This document shows positions 10,984 through 22,681 of a DNA stretch of 64,000 bases, piece after piece. The DNA comes from Begonia masoniana (Eukaryota; Streptophyta; Magnoliopsida; Cucurbitales; Begoniaceae), in the NCBI GenBank assembly GCA_022432975.1, contig CM039502.1, positions 8,599,151-8,663,150 of the forward strand. The letters run 5' to 3'. A program made the translations under genes and the position numbers. The notes under the pieces were generated by a model. It saw nothing but the letters and a program-made list of their open reading frames with translations, did not search any database and was not told the origin of the DNA. How positions within the stretch are numbered: position 1 is the stretch's first letter; every line of letters begins with the position of its first letter.

Positions 10984-13469
10984 TATAACACCCGGATTTT
11001 CTGGATTTTGTAAATAAATAATATAATGATATTTTTGTAATTATGTCAAATCAAGTCTATTTTGTAAAAAGAAAGCATTATTATGATCCTAATAATTAAT
11101 AAGGATTTTAAGAAAATTTCAGAAATATTAGGAGTTTAACGCTAATTTTACGAGAATTACATTTCTCGTAATATAAAGGATGTTTTAGTAAAAATAGTAA
11201 ACGAGGTCCGAATTGCGAACAGACAGTTTTAAAGGAACCCTGGAAGTAAGTTGAAGTTATTGGCGAAGTAAGGAAATTTGGAGAAACCGAATCGTTAATC
11301 AATTAACGAAACAAAGGACGAAACAAATAGAAAATCAAAGGAAGAGCAAAATGGTAATTTGCAAAGTCAAAATTTTAATTAAAAGCATTTGGCTTCTTCT
11401 TCTCCACGCCATTTTCCTTCTTCCTGCGATTCTCCTCCCTCCTTCGGCGACTCACGGCGTTCTCCTCTCCGTTCTCCGTTCGTCCTCCGATCAACCTCCG
11501 TTCTTCATGTTTTCTCCTCCTCTCGCAACCCTAGGTATGAATCTATGGTTTTAGGGCATTGTATTTCGGTTTTCGCGAGGTTTGATAGTTAGGGTTTCGT
11601 TTAGGTTTTGTGAAAAACGTAGTTTAAAGTTAGAAATTTATAGGTTTGATGTATTGGTGAGTATATTGAACGTATTAAACGTTATTGGACGAAATCTAAA
11701 GTGTATTCGGCGTTTAGGTTGAAAACCGGATATTTGAAATTTGAGAAACCTCCGTTAATGGAGTTTTGGAAATTCACGAGTATGAATTGCTCGATAAAAT
11801 GTCCCAAAGAATTAAGTTAGAATTTTAGGAAAGTTTCCTTAGTTAAGGTTTCGTTGAATTTGGACGTTTAACGGTTTAAATCTCGTTTTAACGGCAACTG
11901 TTGTGTTTTGCCTCAGACAAACGACGCTCGTGGACGGAGCTCGAAATTCAGCGCGCACGAGGTAAGTTCTCGTGACTTACTTGGCCGAGTGGCCTACACC
12001 GTATGTCGAAGTCGCGTCGAGAATCTTTGGAGAATCGTTTGTTTAAAAGCTTAGGTTGGGTAGTTATGATTAGTTCTTTTATAGGATATGCTTTTAATTG
12101 CTTTTATAATCTTGATGGTATGTATGATGTTTGTTTATTTTCTGTCTATAACTGTTCATGCATCACGTATTTTAAAATAGCATGAAAACGGATTTCTGCA
12201 CGTGTTTAAGAAAATGAAATGAATGAACGTAATGAATCAATGTAATCTGTATCTGGTTACGCGAGGTGGGGCTCAGGCACGGCTGTTACGGGTGCGAGCG
12301 TGTACCCCCCGTTAGGTGAAGAGGGCAGTCCGACTGCGGGATGTGTCCTCTCCATCTAATAGGCTGAGACCTCGGTAACATTCTATCTGCAATGTAATGA
12401 AAAGAAAATGTTGCATGATTTCTGAAACTCATATGCACAACATGCATTTACATTTACGAAGCTTACTGAGCCTTTAGCTCATAGTGTGTCCGTATGGTGT
12501 AGGTGATATAGAAGCAGGTGAGGACGACATTCCTCCACCCGATGTACAGGATGGTTGAAGAAGAACGGTTTCGGTGGTGTGCATAGGCAGTCGACGCGTA
12601 TGTTGACCCGTGGGGATAACGGTTTGGTATTTTGAGGGTTTTTGAACAAATTGGGTCGATTGTGGATTATTGTGTAGTTAGAAAAATTTTAGGATGTTTG
12701 GTTCTGTATAGTGGTTAGGTTATGTTTTGAGTTTGTTTTTAAAACTATTTGGAAATGAATTTCGTAAATGTTTGGTATTAGGGAACTGTTCAGCTTTTAA
12801 ACCGAACCACGCAGTTTGTTTTTACGAAAATGGGTTAAGTTTTGATTGAGTTTTGAGTCGTTATTTCGGGTGATTGAGAGAGTGAGAAACGTTGAGAATT
12901 TGAAGGAGTTATGTTGGGATGTATACTTGATGAAATGGTGAAGGGTATGCTTAGTGTATAGGAAGTAGGGGAAAAGAAGGAGGAAAGAAGAGGATGGGAG
13001 CCAAACGCTCTGGAAAAGAATTTCCGAAGCTATTGGCAATCGATCGCCCAAAACGGGCGATCGATCGCCCCTTGTATTAGGCGATCACCGAGTGCTCTGG
13101 AAAGAATTTTCCAGAGCGATGGGCAATCGATCGCCCCTGGCGATTAATGATCGCCTGGTGAGGCGATCGCTGGCAAAACCGACGATCGCCAATGGGGGAT
13201 CGATCGCCCCTTCATTTTTGGGGCGATTGCCCATTTCTGCCCTCCTTTTTTCTGCCGAACGTTTTCCCTCTGTTTTTAATTGTTTTTAATTAATGGTTTT
13301 AAGTTTTATGTTAATTGTTTTAAGTGGTAACTAAATGGTTTTCAAAAGTGACATTCGAACGTTCTACAATTTTGGTTTCCGCTTCAAATTCCGCTTTAAT
13401 GCAATTAGAGTTATTAGAATAAAGAAAAATTGGTACAGTAAAAATGGGTATAGTACTAGGGTCGCTACA
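10984..13469 (+). mobile_element. Solo gypsy (Del/Tekay-type) LTR B, 2,486 bp, TSD TTTAC
   Basis: It starts TATAACACCCGG (TG changed to TA) and ends AGGGTCGCTACA. TTTAC flanks it at 10979-10983 and 13470-13474. Internal blocks such as AAAATAGTAAACGAGGTCC and AATTGCGAACNGACAGTTT are shared with the TR-GAG LTRs, so the two are related subfamilies. Confidence 0.9.
13031..13235. repeat. Cluster of GATCGATCGC-type palindromes in LTR B
   Basis: CGATCGATCGCCC-like blocks recur in both orientations (GGGCGATCGATCGCCCC, GGCAATCGATCGCCC, GAGGCGATCGCTGG). Two copies of a CTCTGGAAAGAATTT-type block lie among them. The cluster lies near the 3' end of the LTR. Confidence 0.8.
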
Positions 13470-13474
13470 TTTAC

Positions 13475-13896
13475 TTTACCATGGCTAGTCATTGTTGCAA
13501 CAATGTCTTTCCCCTCAACTTGAATCTGCTTGTCATCTCCAAGTCTAACCTGTACTTTGTGTGACTCATCAAGCTCTTTAAATAATGATCTATTGCCAGT
13601 CATGTGATTTGAACAACCACTATCCAAAAACCAAACATCATTTTGAATGTCATTGGATTGGGAGTGAGCGAGAAACAACTTACATTCTTCCTTTGTTTCT
13701 TCCACATATTGTGCTTGTGATCCTTGTCGACAATTCGCCTTCATATGCCCAAATTTCCCACAATTGTAACATTGAATAGAGCTTCTATTCCAACTTTGTT
13801 GTCCAGCAACCTGCCTATCTTGTTGTTGTCCAACAAATTGCCTCTCTTGTCCATCAAAACGACCTCTTCCTCGTCCTCTTCCTCGTCCTCTGCCAT
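13475..13896 (-). pseudogene. Copia 1 gag zinc knuckle and protease start
   Basis: Minus-strand translation shows an RGRGRGRG basic stretch, the CCHC knuckle CYNCGKFGHMKANC and the aspartic-protease site VWFLDSGCSNHMTGN. It is cut on the right by the TR-GAG element (TSD GAAAG) and on the left by the solo LTR at 10984 (TSD TTTAC). The protein frame resumes correctly beyond each insertion. Confidence 0.9.
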
Positions 13897-13901
13897 GAAA
13901 G

Positions 13902-16404
13902 TGTAATATCCCGCTTTACGAGATATTATTATTTTAATATGAAATGGCATTTTTGTAAATATGTCGGATTAACTCCAATTTACGAAAAGAAAGCGTCATT
14001 ACGATCCAAACGACTAATTGGAATTTTAAGGAAAGTTTGGGAATTTTCGGAATAGTAACGCTATATTCCGAGTAATTACCTCTATTATAAAATAATTGAC
14101 GTTTTAGTAAAAATAGTAAACGAGGTCCAAATTGCGAACGGACAGTTTAGTTATATCCCAAATAACAAGTTGGACTTATTGGTGAAATTAGGAGGTTTGG
14201 AGAATCCGGATCGTTGGACGATTAACGAAACGAACGACGAAACGAATAGAATTAAGTGAGAAGGGCAAATCGGTAATTTGCAAATCAATTTTTACTTAAA
14301 CATCACAAGTTCTTTCTCTCCCTCACTTTCTCTCTTTTCTTCTCTGGATCGCACGACAGAGAGCTCCCTCCTCTCTCGGCCGCCGACGCCGATCAACATT
14401 CCGACCTCCGTCCGACCTCCGTTCGTTCCGATTTCTTCACGGTTTATCCTCCTCTCGCTACCCTGGGTATGCAGCTTCGGTCTTTGAGCGTTTATTTCGA
14501 GTTTTACGGAGATTTAGTTAATTAGGTTTTCGTTAAAAACGTCGAAATAGGGTTCGTAATTAATAGGTTAGCCGTGATTAGGTATATATTGAACGTATTG
14601 GACGTTATTGGACAAAGTTAAATCAATTTGTGGAAAAATGTTAAATTTCAGAATTTAGGGATTTTTGGGAAAAGTTCGTAAGTTGTGATTTTGAACTATC
14701 GAGCATGAATTGGCCGTTTAAACGTCTCAATTAGTTAAGTTTGAACTTTAGGAAAGTCCCTTAGTTAAGAATTTTATTAAATTGGACAATTGGAAGTTTA
14801 GATGCGTTGTATTGACAATATTGTAAATTTGCCTTAGGTAACCGACTCTCGTGGACGAAGTTTGTGGTTCAGTGCGCCCAAGGTAAGTTCTCGTGATCTT
14901 TTCTGGCCGATTGGCCTACACCGTACGTCGTGGTCTTCTCGAGGAACTTGGTGATGTTTTGTTTAATCGCTTTGGTTGGGTAGTTAAGTTATATGTGTAT
15001 AGGTTGATTGTTGAGTTTTGATGGTATGTTCTGTCTATATGTGTGTAGGTTGATTGTGGAGTTTTGATGGTATGCTTTGTCTATATGATTACTGTCTGAT
15101 ATGAATTGTTCATGCATCATTCTGTACGTGTTTTTAAGCAAAGTAATGGACCTAATTAATCTACGTAATCTGTTATCTGGTCACGGCGAGGTGGGTTTAG
15201 ACCTCGGTGACAATCTGTCTGCGACCTAATCAAAAAGTAAAATGAACCAACGAAAAGAATCTACGTAATCTGTTATCTAGTCACGGAGAGGCTTGGTAGA
15301 CCTCAGTGATAATCTGTCTGCGACGTAAAGAATCTGAATCTGTAATCTGAATCTGTATCTGTATCTGCATGTTTTCTGAATTGCATACGCATAGCACGCA
15401 TTGCATTTACGTAGAGCTTACTGAGATTTAATTATCTCATAGGTGTCTGTATGGTGTAGGTAATATTCTAGGTGACATCGAGCCAGGTGAGGACGGCGTT
15501 CCTCCTCCTGACGTATGAGGCAGTTGACGGATGATGGCCGTGGGAGTGCACTGTGTAGTCGAGGCGCTTTCTGACCCGTGGGGACGTCTGTGTACGTGTT
15601 TTGGGGAATTAATGTTAATTATGAATGTATAGACATTTTAGGTTGCTTGGATTCTGGATAGGGGTTAGATAACGTTTTGGTAATTGTAAGTAAAAATGTT
15701 TTGTTTTGAACTGTTTAATGAATGTTTTGGAAATGTTTTGATTGGTTTTAGGTTGTTACGGATAGCTCGGTTTTTAGAGCTATCCACGTAGTTGGACTTC
15801 GTAAAGTCCGCTGCGAGTCGGTTGGGTTTAAGTTATAAGCGGTTACGATAAAGAATGAAAAATGTGATGTAAAATGGGTAGAAGTTGTGATGCGCAGGGA
15901 GGAAACTTTAAAGTGTTTTGCTCTCTGGAATTTGGGTTCCAGAGAGCGCTTAGAGAAAAAGATGAAAAACGAGAAGAGAAAGAGAAGGAAGAAGAGGCGA
16001 CTGGGCGCCGTGCTGGTCGCTGCAGCCAGCGAACAGGCGCTTCATTGCAGCGACTGGGCGCTGCATAATGCAGCGACTGGTCGCTGCATTATGCAGCGCA
16101 CATGGCGACCAGGCGCTGCATATAGCAGCGCCCGGTCGCTGCTTCTCTTGAGGGCAGAATTCCAGTTCTGCCCTCCCGCTTTTTGACTGGGTTTTAATGT
16201 ATTAAATAAATGTTTTGAGTTTTAATTAGTTAATAAATGATTTGTTTTAAATGATTTTAGGGTTCGATTCCGATTCCGATTTAAATTCTGTTTTCAACTT
16301 CAGTTTTTATTCCGCACAAAGTTTTATTTAAAGTAAAGGAAAGTATAAGTATAAAATGAAAAATATATTACGGGAAAAATGGGTACAGTATTAGGGTCGT
16401 TACA
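13902..16404 (+). mobile_element. 5' LTR of the TR-GAG element
   Basis: TGTAATATCCCGC ... GGGTCGTTACA. It contains a CAGCGACTGGTCGCTG-type inverted repeat cluster near 16010-16145, one part of which is missing in the 3' LTR. Confidence 0.95.
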
Positions 16405-16408
16405 GTTA

Positions 16409-16420
16409 TGGTATCAGAGC
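16409..16420 (+). promoter_or_regulatory. Primer-binding site (initiator tRNA-Met)
   Basis: Exact TGGTATCAGAGC, four bases after the 5' LTR. Confidence 0.9.
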
Positions 16421-16569
16421 CCCCGGGTTTTAAAATCGATTCTGTAGACTGCTCGACTGCGCAGCCACTACGCGGACATCCTTCATCAACTGTAAGTATG
16501 TTTATAGCTTTATTTAATTTCAGTTTCTTAGAGATATTTGTTTTAAAATTTTATAGGAGATATATAAGT

Positions 16570-17709
16570 ATGGTGCGTCGAAGAAATGACCGAGATGACC
16601 GCGACGATACAATAGACACCCTTAAGGACTTTATTGCCCAGCAGTCCCAGCATATGGAGAGACAGTCTCAGCAGATGGAGAGGCAGTCACAGCAGCTGGG
16701 TACTCTGATAGACCGAGAAGGCGTTAGAGCTCGGGAGGCAGCCATATCGGGTAACCGTGGGATGGAGAGATTTCAGAAGCTCCAGCCCCCTATATTTAAC
16801 GGGCAGTCCACTGATCCCTCTTTAGCCGAGGAGTGGATTCGGACCATGGAGGATATGATGGCTTATGCGAGTATAGAGAATGGAGAGAAGGTTGCATTGG
16901 CGACCTACCACTTAGCACTGGACGCCCGATTCTGGTGGGATTCTGTCAAGACCACTACGGATGTGTTTGTTATGAGCTGGGAGCGGTTCAGGGAGATATT
17001 TTTCGACAAGTACTTCAGCCATACCGTTCGAGAGGCGAAGATGGTCGAATTTATGCAGTTGCGGCAGGTTAGCTCTATTGCCGAGTATGTGAGGAAGTTT
17101 GAGGCGTTGTCTAGGTTCGCGCCACGTCAGGTTGGCGTTAACGAGGACAAGGTACGCCGATTTCTACAGGGACTTGGTCGGGACTTTCAGATGCGTCTTA
17201 CTATATCAGGGGTACGGAATGTATCTTATGATGAGATTGTGGCCAGAGCACTTGAGATTGAGGCTGTTGATCAGAGTTATGTCAAACCAAGGGAGGCAGC
17301 TAGGGGCTTCTTTCGTGAGATCCAGCCTCAACCCCGGAATGAAGATTGGCAGCCACAAGGACAACCACAGCAACGACAGAGAGGTGTTAGAAGACCTCTA
17401 GAGCGAGGCAATGATCGAGGGAAGGGTAAGCAGGTACAAGGGACTTCTCGAATGCCATGGTGCCCTATGTGCCAGAAAGAACACGGTGGCGAGTGCCGGG
17501 TGGGCACGAACAAATGTTTTAGGTGTGGTGGAGTTGACCACTTTGTTAAGGATTGCCCGAAGCCGGGCCGAGAGCAGTTGATTGGAGATCAGAGGAGAGT
17601 CATGCCCAAGATCTTCACCTTTATTGAGCCTGGCGACGTCGACGATGGGGCCCAACCTTCTGCAATTGCAGGTATTGTTTTAATTACCTGTATAATAATA
17701 TGCATATGA
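16570..17709 (+). CDS. Gag polyprotein of the TR-GAG element
   Basis: The frame is open upstream to 16408, but the ATG at 16570 (MVRRRNDRDDRDDTID) is the natural start: the preceding bases include a GTAAGT donor-like and a TTTTATAG acceptor-like site that could form a leader intron. The protein has a Gln/Met-rich coiled region (SQHMERQSQQMERQSQ), the gypsy gag domain (LQPPIFNGQSTDPSLAEEW, RFWWDSVKTTT, REAKMVEFMQLRQ, RFLQGLGRDFQMRL), a basic Gln/Arg-rich stretch and a CCHC knuckle CFRCGGVDHFVKDC. No stops or shifts, so gag may still be expressed and act in trans. Length ~379 aa from this start. Confidence 0.88.
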   Translation: MVRRRNDRDDRDDTIDTLKDFIAQQSQHMERQSQQMERQSQQLGTLIDREGVRAREAAISGNRGMERFQKLQPPIFNGQSTDPSLAEEWIRTMEDMMAYASIENGEKVALATYHLALDARFWWDSVKTTTDVFVMSWERFREIFFDKYFSHTVREAKMVEFMQLRQVSSIAEYVRKFEALSRFAPRQVGVNEDKVRRFLQGLGRDFQMRLTISGVRNVSYDEIVARALEIEAVDQSYVKPREAARGFFREIQPQPRNEDWQPQGQPQQRQRGVRRPLERGNDRGKGKQVQGTSRMPWCPMCQKEHGGECRVGTNKCFRCGGVDHFVKDCPKPGREQLIGDQRRVMPKIFTFIEPGDVDDGAQPSAIAGIVLITCIIICI

Positions 17710-19509
17710 TAGGTAAAGACCTGAAATTAGTAAGGAAGAGAAATATAGGTGGATAAGAGTGGTTACTAGCCGGACCTCAAAGAGAAATCAGTAGACTACA
17801 TATAGGACAATAAAGACCAAATAGAAATATAGTTATACAATAGTAGGATTACTTTGATTTAATCAACGGAGTTTTTACACTTAAGGTTTAGTAAGAATTA
17901 GAGAAATACACCCTATGAAATATGAGTTTTAAGTAGGTAGGGATTATTTCTAATTAACACCCCCCTTCAAGTATTAAAATGCGACTAATCGAGAAAGATG
18001 AAAGTTAGATATAAACCTACTAATGGATACCCTAGATTGTTGTAATACCTGGAGTGTGTTTAAATAGATCAAGTACCGTAGAACTCGTACATTGAGGATT
18101 CGTATGAAGTTATGAGTGTCTAGATTAAGAAAGAATTTAAGAGTTAAACTTAGAATAATTGTCGAGTAGAGTAGTTGGAACCTGACTAGAAGGAGCGAAC
18201 AAAAATAGACTAGTCGGCGAACTTGATGTAGCCTTGAGGAATTTAGGGAAGGTGAAGTAGATCGTTGAAATAAATGAGAGGTTAGGTTAGAAGCATAGAT
18301 TGGCATTTAAAGGTCAGCAAATTGAGAAATTTGCGATTTATAGAATGAGGAGGGTGAGAACTATCACCGAAACTATCTAAATAAGCTTAGAAGTGAGGCT
18401 AAGTTAGAAAATTTCTAGAGATCGACTCGTGTTTGGCAAGTCGAGACCAAGTAATACATAAATGGCTTAGGTTAGAATGACTAGTTTAGAGCGCATCAAT
18501 GAGGAGATTTAGAGACTTGAGGATGCTAGGAGTCGATAGAGACTTAAGTTAAGACAAATGACTATAGCAGAAGTAGTATGAGTAGATTAGTAATGGAGTA
18601 ACGATAGAATTCATTGAGAAACTAAACCTAAGGAGCTTAATTTGATGAGTTAAAAGTTAAAATATATGAGAGTTAGATTACAACCTGAGTGTAGTTAGGA
18701 ATCCTTGAAAGATAGTCAACCCAAATGACGTCGGGAAATGGAAGATATTTCGAGGATTGAACATATGGGACGATTTTAGGAGAGACCAATTGATGAATTG
18801 GTGAGTTTAGCGCTTTGATGACTAAATTTAGACCAACGCGTGCTCAGGTCGTCAGGTGACAGGTACACAGTTAGAGATCGTTTGATTGAAGGTTTAGAAA
18901 ATTTGGTAAGATTTGATGCGTAAGCGCGAATGTGTTTGGGCCAGTTGAAAGGAAGGGATATGGTAAGAAGGTTAATGTGAGTAGGTACACATACCGACTG
19001 CGGACGGTGTCGATGAAACCATGTCTATGTTGGGTTACAGCCCAGAAATTGGAAGAGGTTAAGTTATCAATTTGGCTGGTGTTAGTAAGCTTGGACATAG
19101 CTCCGACGTGAGAGAACGACGGAGGAAAGACGATGATGAAAGAGAACCTTGAAGCTAGTAATAATAGGAAGTTTAATATGTGAGTTATTAAGTGAAGGTT
19201 GAAAGTTGAAGCACGCACAAATATTAAGGTAGCAAATAGGTCACAGAGTGGATTTATTTGAGATTTACATATTTAAATTGTGCTCAACACTTTAGAAGGA
19301 GAGTATATGATCGAATCGAAAGTAGTGAATGCAAATTTAAGGCCGATGTTGGAGAGTATAGTGGAGGGCCTAGGTTTAGAATCACGAAATATGACCGTAA
19401 GTACAGATAATGAATCGTGGTGCAAGGCCGAATGACATGAAACATTAATGTCAAAGACTATGAGTTAGGTCAAATTTTGAGGACAAAATTTTAAATAAGG
19501 TGGATGGAA
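17710..19509 (+). other. Non-coding internal region of the TR-GAG element
   Basis: 1.8 kb with no pol-like translation in any frame. It ends with AGGACAAAATTTTAAATAAG and a GTGGATGGAA purine-rich tract just before the 3' LTR, matching the pol-to-LTR junction of Del/Tekay elements. The pol genes have been replaced or deleted and only the end is kept. Confidence 0.75.
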
Positions 19510-21947
19510 TGTAATATCCCGCTTTACGAGATATTATTATTTTAATATGAAATGGCATTTTCGTAAATATGTCGGATTAACTCCAATTTACGAAAAGAAA
19601 GCGTCATTACGATCCAAACGACTAATTGGAATTTTAAGGAAAGTTTGGGAATTTTCGGAATAGTAACGCTATATTCCGAGTAATTACCTCTATCATAAAA
19701 TAATTGACGTTTTAGTAAAAATAGTAAATGAGGTCCAAATTGCGAACGGACAGTTTAGTTATATCCCAAATAACAAGTTGGACTTATTGGTGAAATTAGG
19801 AGGTTTGGAGAATCCGGATCGTTGGACGATTAACGAAACGAACGACGAAACGAATAGAATTAAGTGAGAAGGGCAAATCGGTAATTTGCAAATCAATTTT
19901 TACTTAAACATCACAAGTTCTTTCTCTCCCTCACTTTCTCTCTTTTCTTCTCTGGATCGCACGACAGAGAGCTCCCTCCTCTCTCGGCCGCCGACGCCGA
20001 TCAACATTCCGACCTCCGTCCGACCTCCGTTCGTTCCGATTTCTTCACGGTTTATCCTCCTCTCGCTACCCTGGGTATGCAGCTTCGGTCTTTGAGCGTT
20101 TATTTCGAGTTTTACGGAGATTTAGTTAATTAGGTTTTCGTTAAAAACGTCGAAATAGGGTTCGTAATTAATAGGTTAGCCGTGATTAGGTATATATTGA
20201 ACGTATTGGACGTTATTGGACGAAGTTAAATCAATTTGTGGAAAAATGTTAAATTTCAGAATTTAGGGATTTTTGGGAAAAGTTCGTAAGTTGTGATTTT
20301 GACCTATCGAGCATGAATTGGCCGTTTAAACGTCTCGATTAGTTAAGTTTGAACTTTAGGAAAGTCCCTTAGTTAAGAATTTATTAAATTGGACAATTAG
20401 AAGTTTAGATGCGTTGTATTGACAATATTGTAAATTTGCCTTAGGTAACCGACTCTCGTGGACGAAGTTTGTGGTTCAGTGCGCCCAAGGTAAGTTCTCG
20501 TGATCTTTTCTGGCCGATTGGCCTACACCGTACGTCGTGGTCTTCTCGAGGAACTTGGTGATGTTTTGTTTAATCGCTTTGGTTGGGTAGTTAAGTTATA
20601 TGTGTATAGGTTGATTGTTGAGTTTTGATGGTATGTTCTGTCTATATGTGTGTAGGTTGATTGTGGAGTTTTGATGGTATGCTTTGTCTATATGATTACT
20701 GTCTGATATGAATTGTTCATGCATCATTCTGTACGTGTTTTTAAGCAAAGTAATGGACCTAATTAATCTACGTAATCTGTTATCTGGTCACGGCGAGGTG
20801 GGTTTAGACCTCGGTGACAATCTGTCTGCGACCTAATCAAAAAGTAAAATGAACCAACGAAAAGAATCTACGTAATCTGTTATCTGGTCACGGAGAGGCT
20901 TGGTAGACCTCAGTGATAATCTGTCTGCGACGTAAAGAATCTGAATCTGTAATCTGAATCTGTATCTGTATCTGCATGTTTTCTGAATTGCATACGCATA
21001 GCACGCATTGCATTTACGTAGAGCTTACTGAGATTTAATTATCTCATAGGTGTCTGTATGGTGTAGGTAATATTCTAGGTGACATCGAGCCAGGTGAGGA
21101 CGGCGTTCCTCCTCCTGACGTATGAGGCAGTTGACGGATGATGGCCGTGGGAGTGCGCTGTGTAGTCGAGGCGCTTTCTGACCCGTGGGGACGTCTGTGT
21201 ACGTGTTTTGGGGAATTAATGTTAATTATGAATGTATAGACATTTTAGGTTGCTTGGATTCTGGATAGGGGTTAGATAACGTTTTGGTAATTGTAAGTAA
21301 AAATGTTTTGTTTTGAACTGTTTAATGAATGTTTTGGAAATGTTTTGATTGGTTTTAGGTTGTTACGGATAGCTCAGTTTTTAGAGCTATCCACGTAGTT
21401 GGACTTCGTAAAGTCCGCTGCGAGTCGGTTGGGTTTAAGTTATAAGCGGTTACGATAAAGAATGAAAAATGTGATGTAAAATGGGTAGAAGTTGTGATGC
21501 GCAGGGAGGAAACTTTAAAGTGTTTTGCTCTCTGGAATTTGGGTTCCAGAGAGCGCTTAGAGAAAAAGATGAAAAACGAGAAGAGAAAGAGAAGGAAGAA
21601 GAGGCGACTGGGCGCCGTGCTGGTCGCTGCATTATGCAGCGCACATGGCAACCAGGCGCTGCATATAGCAGCGCCCGGTCGCTGCTTCTCTTGAGGGCAG
21701 AATTCCAGTTCTGCCCTCCCGCTTTTTGACTGGGTTTTAATGTATTAAATAAATGTTTTGAGTTTTAATTAGTTAATAAATGATTTGTTTTAAATGATTT
21801 TAGGGTTCGATTCCGATTCCGATTTAAATTCTGTTTTCAACTTCAGTTTTTATTCCGCACAAAGTTTTATTTAAAGTAAAAGAAAGTATAAGTATAAAAT
21901 GAAAAATATATTACGGAAAAAATGGGTACAGTATTAGGGTCGTTACA
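19510..21947 (+). mobile_element. 3' LTR of the TR-GAG element
   Basis: 2,438 bp. It matches the 5' LTR except for scattered single-base changes and absence of a 65-bp block near 21625. Confidence 0.95.
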
Positions 21948-22647
21948 GAAAGCCTCCTCTACCTCTGCCTGTAGAGTCTTCCTGCTTCTCTGTCTCACCC
22001 TTTGTTTGAGACACTTGAAAAGACTTTTTTTCATTTTTCTCAGTTATCCTGCTACGCCTTGCCTCATGAGCTTGGAACGAACCCATTAGTTCATCAAATG
22101 AAAGAATAGAAAGATCCTTACTTTCCTCAATTGCAGTGACAATAGATTCATATTTGACAGTTAGACTTCGTAGGACTTTAGAAATAATGATAGCATCAGT
22201 GATTTTTTCTCCAGTTCTCATTTGACTAACAATAGAAATTACTCTAGACAAAAAATCTTGCAATGTTTCATTACCCTTCATAAGCAACGCCTCAAATTCT
22301 TTTCTGAGAGTCTGAAGTTTCACTTCTATTATCTTTGATGAGCCTAGAAATTCTTTCTGCAAAGTCTCCCAGGCCTCCTTTGAAGTGGTTGCCATTGCAA
22401 TTCTGGAGAAGATTGTGTCGTGGATTGCCTGTTGGAGGAAGAACAACGCCTTTGAATCTTTCTTTCTGTTTTCCCTCAATCGAGCTTCATCTGCCTCATT
22501 GTTGTCGTAGCCACTCTCTACCAAATCTCACAGATCTTGAGATCTGTACAAGGTCTTCATCTTGATACTCCAGAACTCATAGCACTCTCCTTTGAAAACG
22601 GGAAGAAGGGGTTGAGATACACTCATAGAGCTACCATTGGCTGCCAT
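21948..22647 (-). pseudogene. Copia 1 gag, N-terminal part
   Basis: The ATG at 22647 gives MAANGSSMSVSQPLLPVF, followed by the copia gag pattern (FKGECYEFWSIKMKTL, TSKEAWETLQKEF, IVSQMRTGEKITDAII, VTAIEESKDLSILSF). One in-frame TGA sits at 22528-22530, where copia gag proteins usually have Trp (DLWD). It is cut at 21948 by the TR-GAG insertion. Confidence 0.92.
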
Positions 22648-22666
22648 CTTACCAGGACTTATAATT

Positions 22667-22678
22667 CTCTGATACCAC
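22667..22678 (-). promoter_or_regulatory. Primer-binding site of copia 1 (initiator tRNA-Met type)
   Basis: The minus strand reads AGTGGTATCAGAG, complementary to the 3' end of plant initiator tRNA-Met, four bases after the 5' LTR. Confidence 0.85.
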
Positions 22679-22681
22679 TTT

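Larger units (their letters stand above)
13902..21947 (+). mobile_element. Gag-only gypsy element (TR-GAG type, Del/Tekay-related), TSD GAAAG
   Basis: Two LTRs (2,503 and 2,438 bp) flank only 3.1 kb of internal DNA that encodes gag but no protease, RT, RNase H or integrase. GAAAG flanks it at 13897-13901 and 21948-21952, inside copia 1 gag. Non-autonomous elements of this architecture have been described in plants as TR-GAG. The LTRs differ by about a dozen single bases by eye plus one 65-bp indel, so insertion was fairly recent. Confidence 0.92.

Noticed and set aside
15874..16186. Overlapping short ORFs rich in Lys/Glu and Arg near 15.9-16.2 kb and 21.5-21.7 kb
   Set aside because: They lie in the two TR-GAG LTRs, repeat with them, and show no domain.
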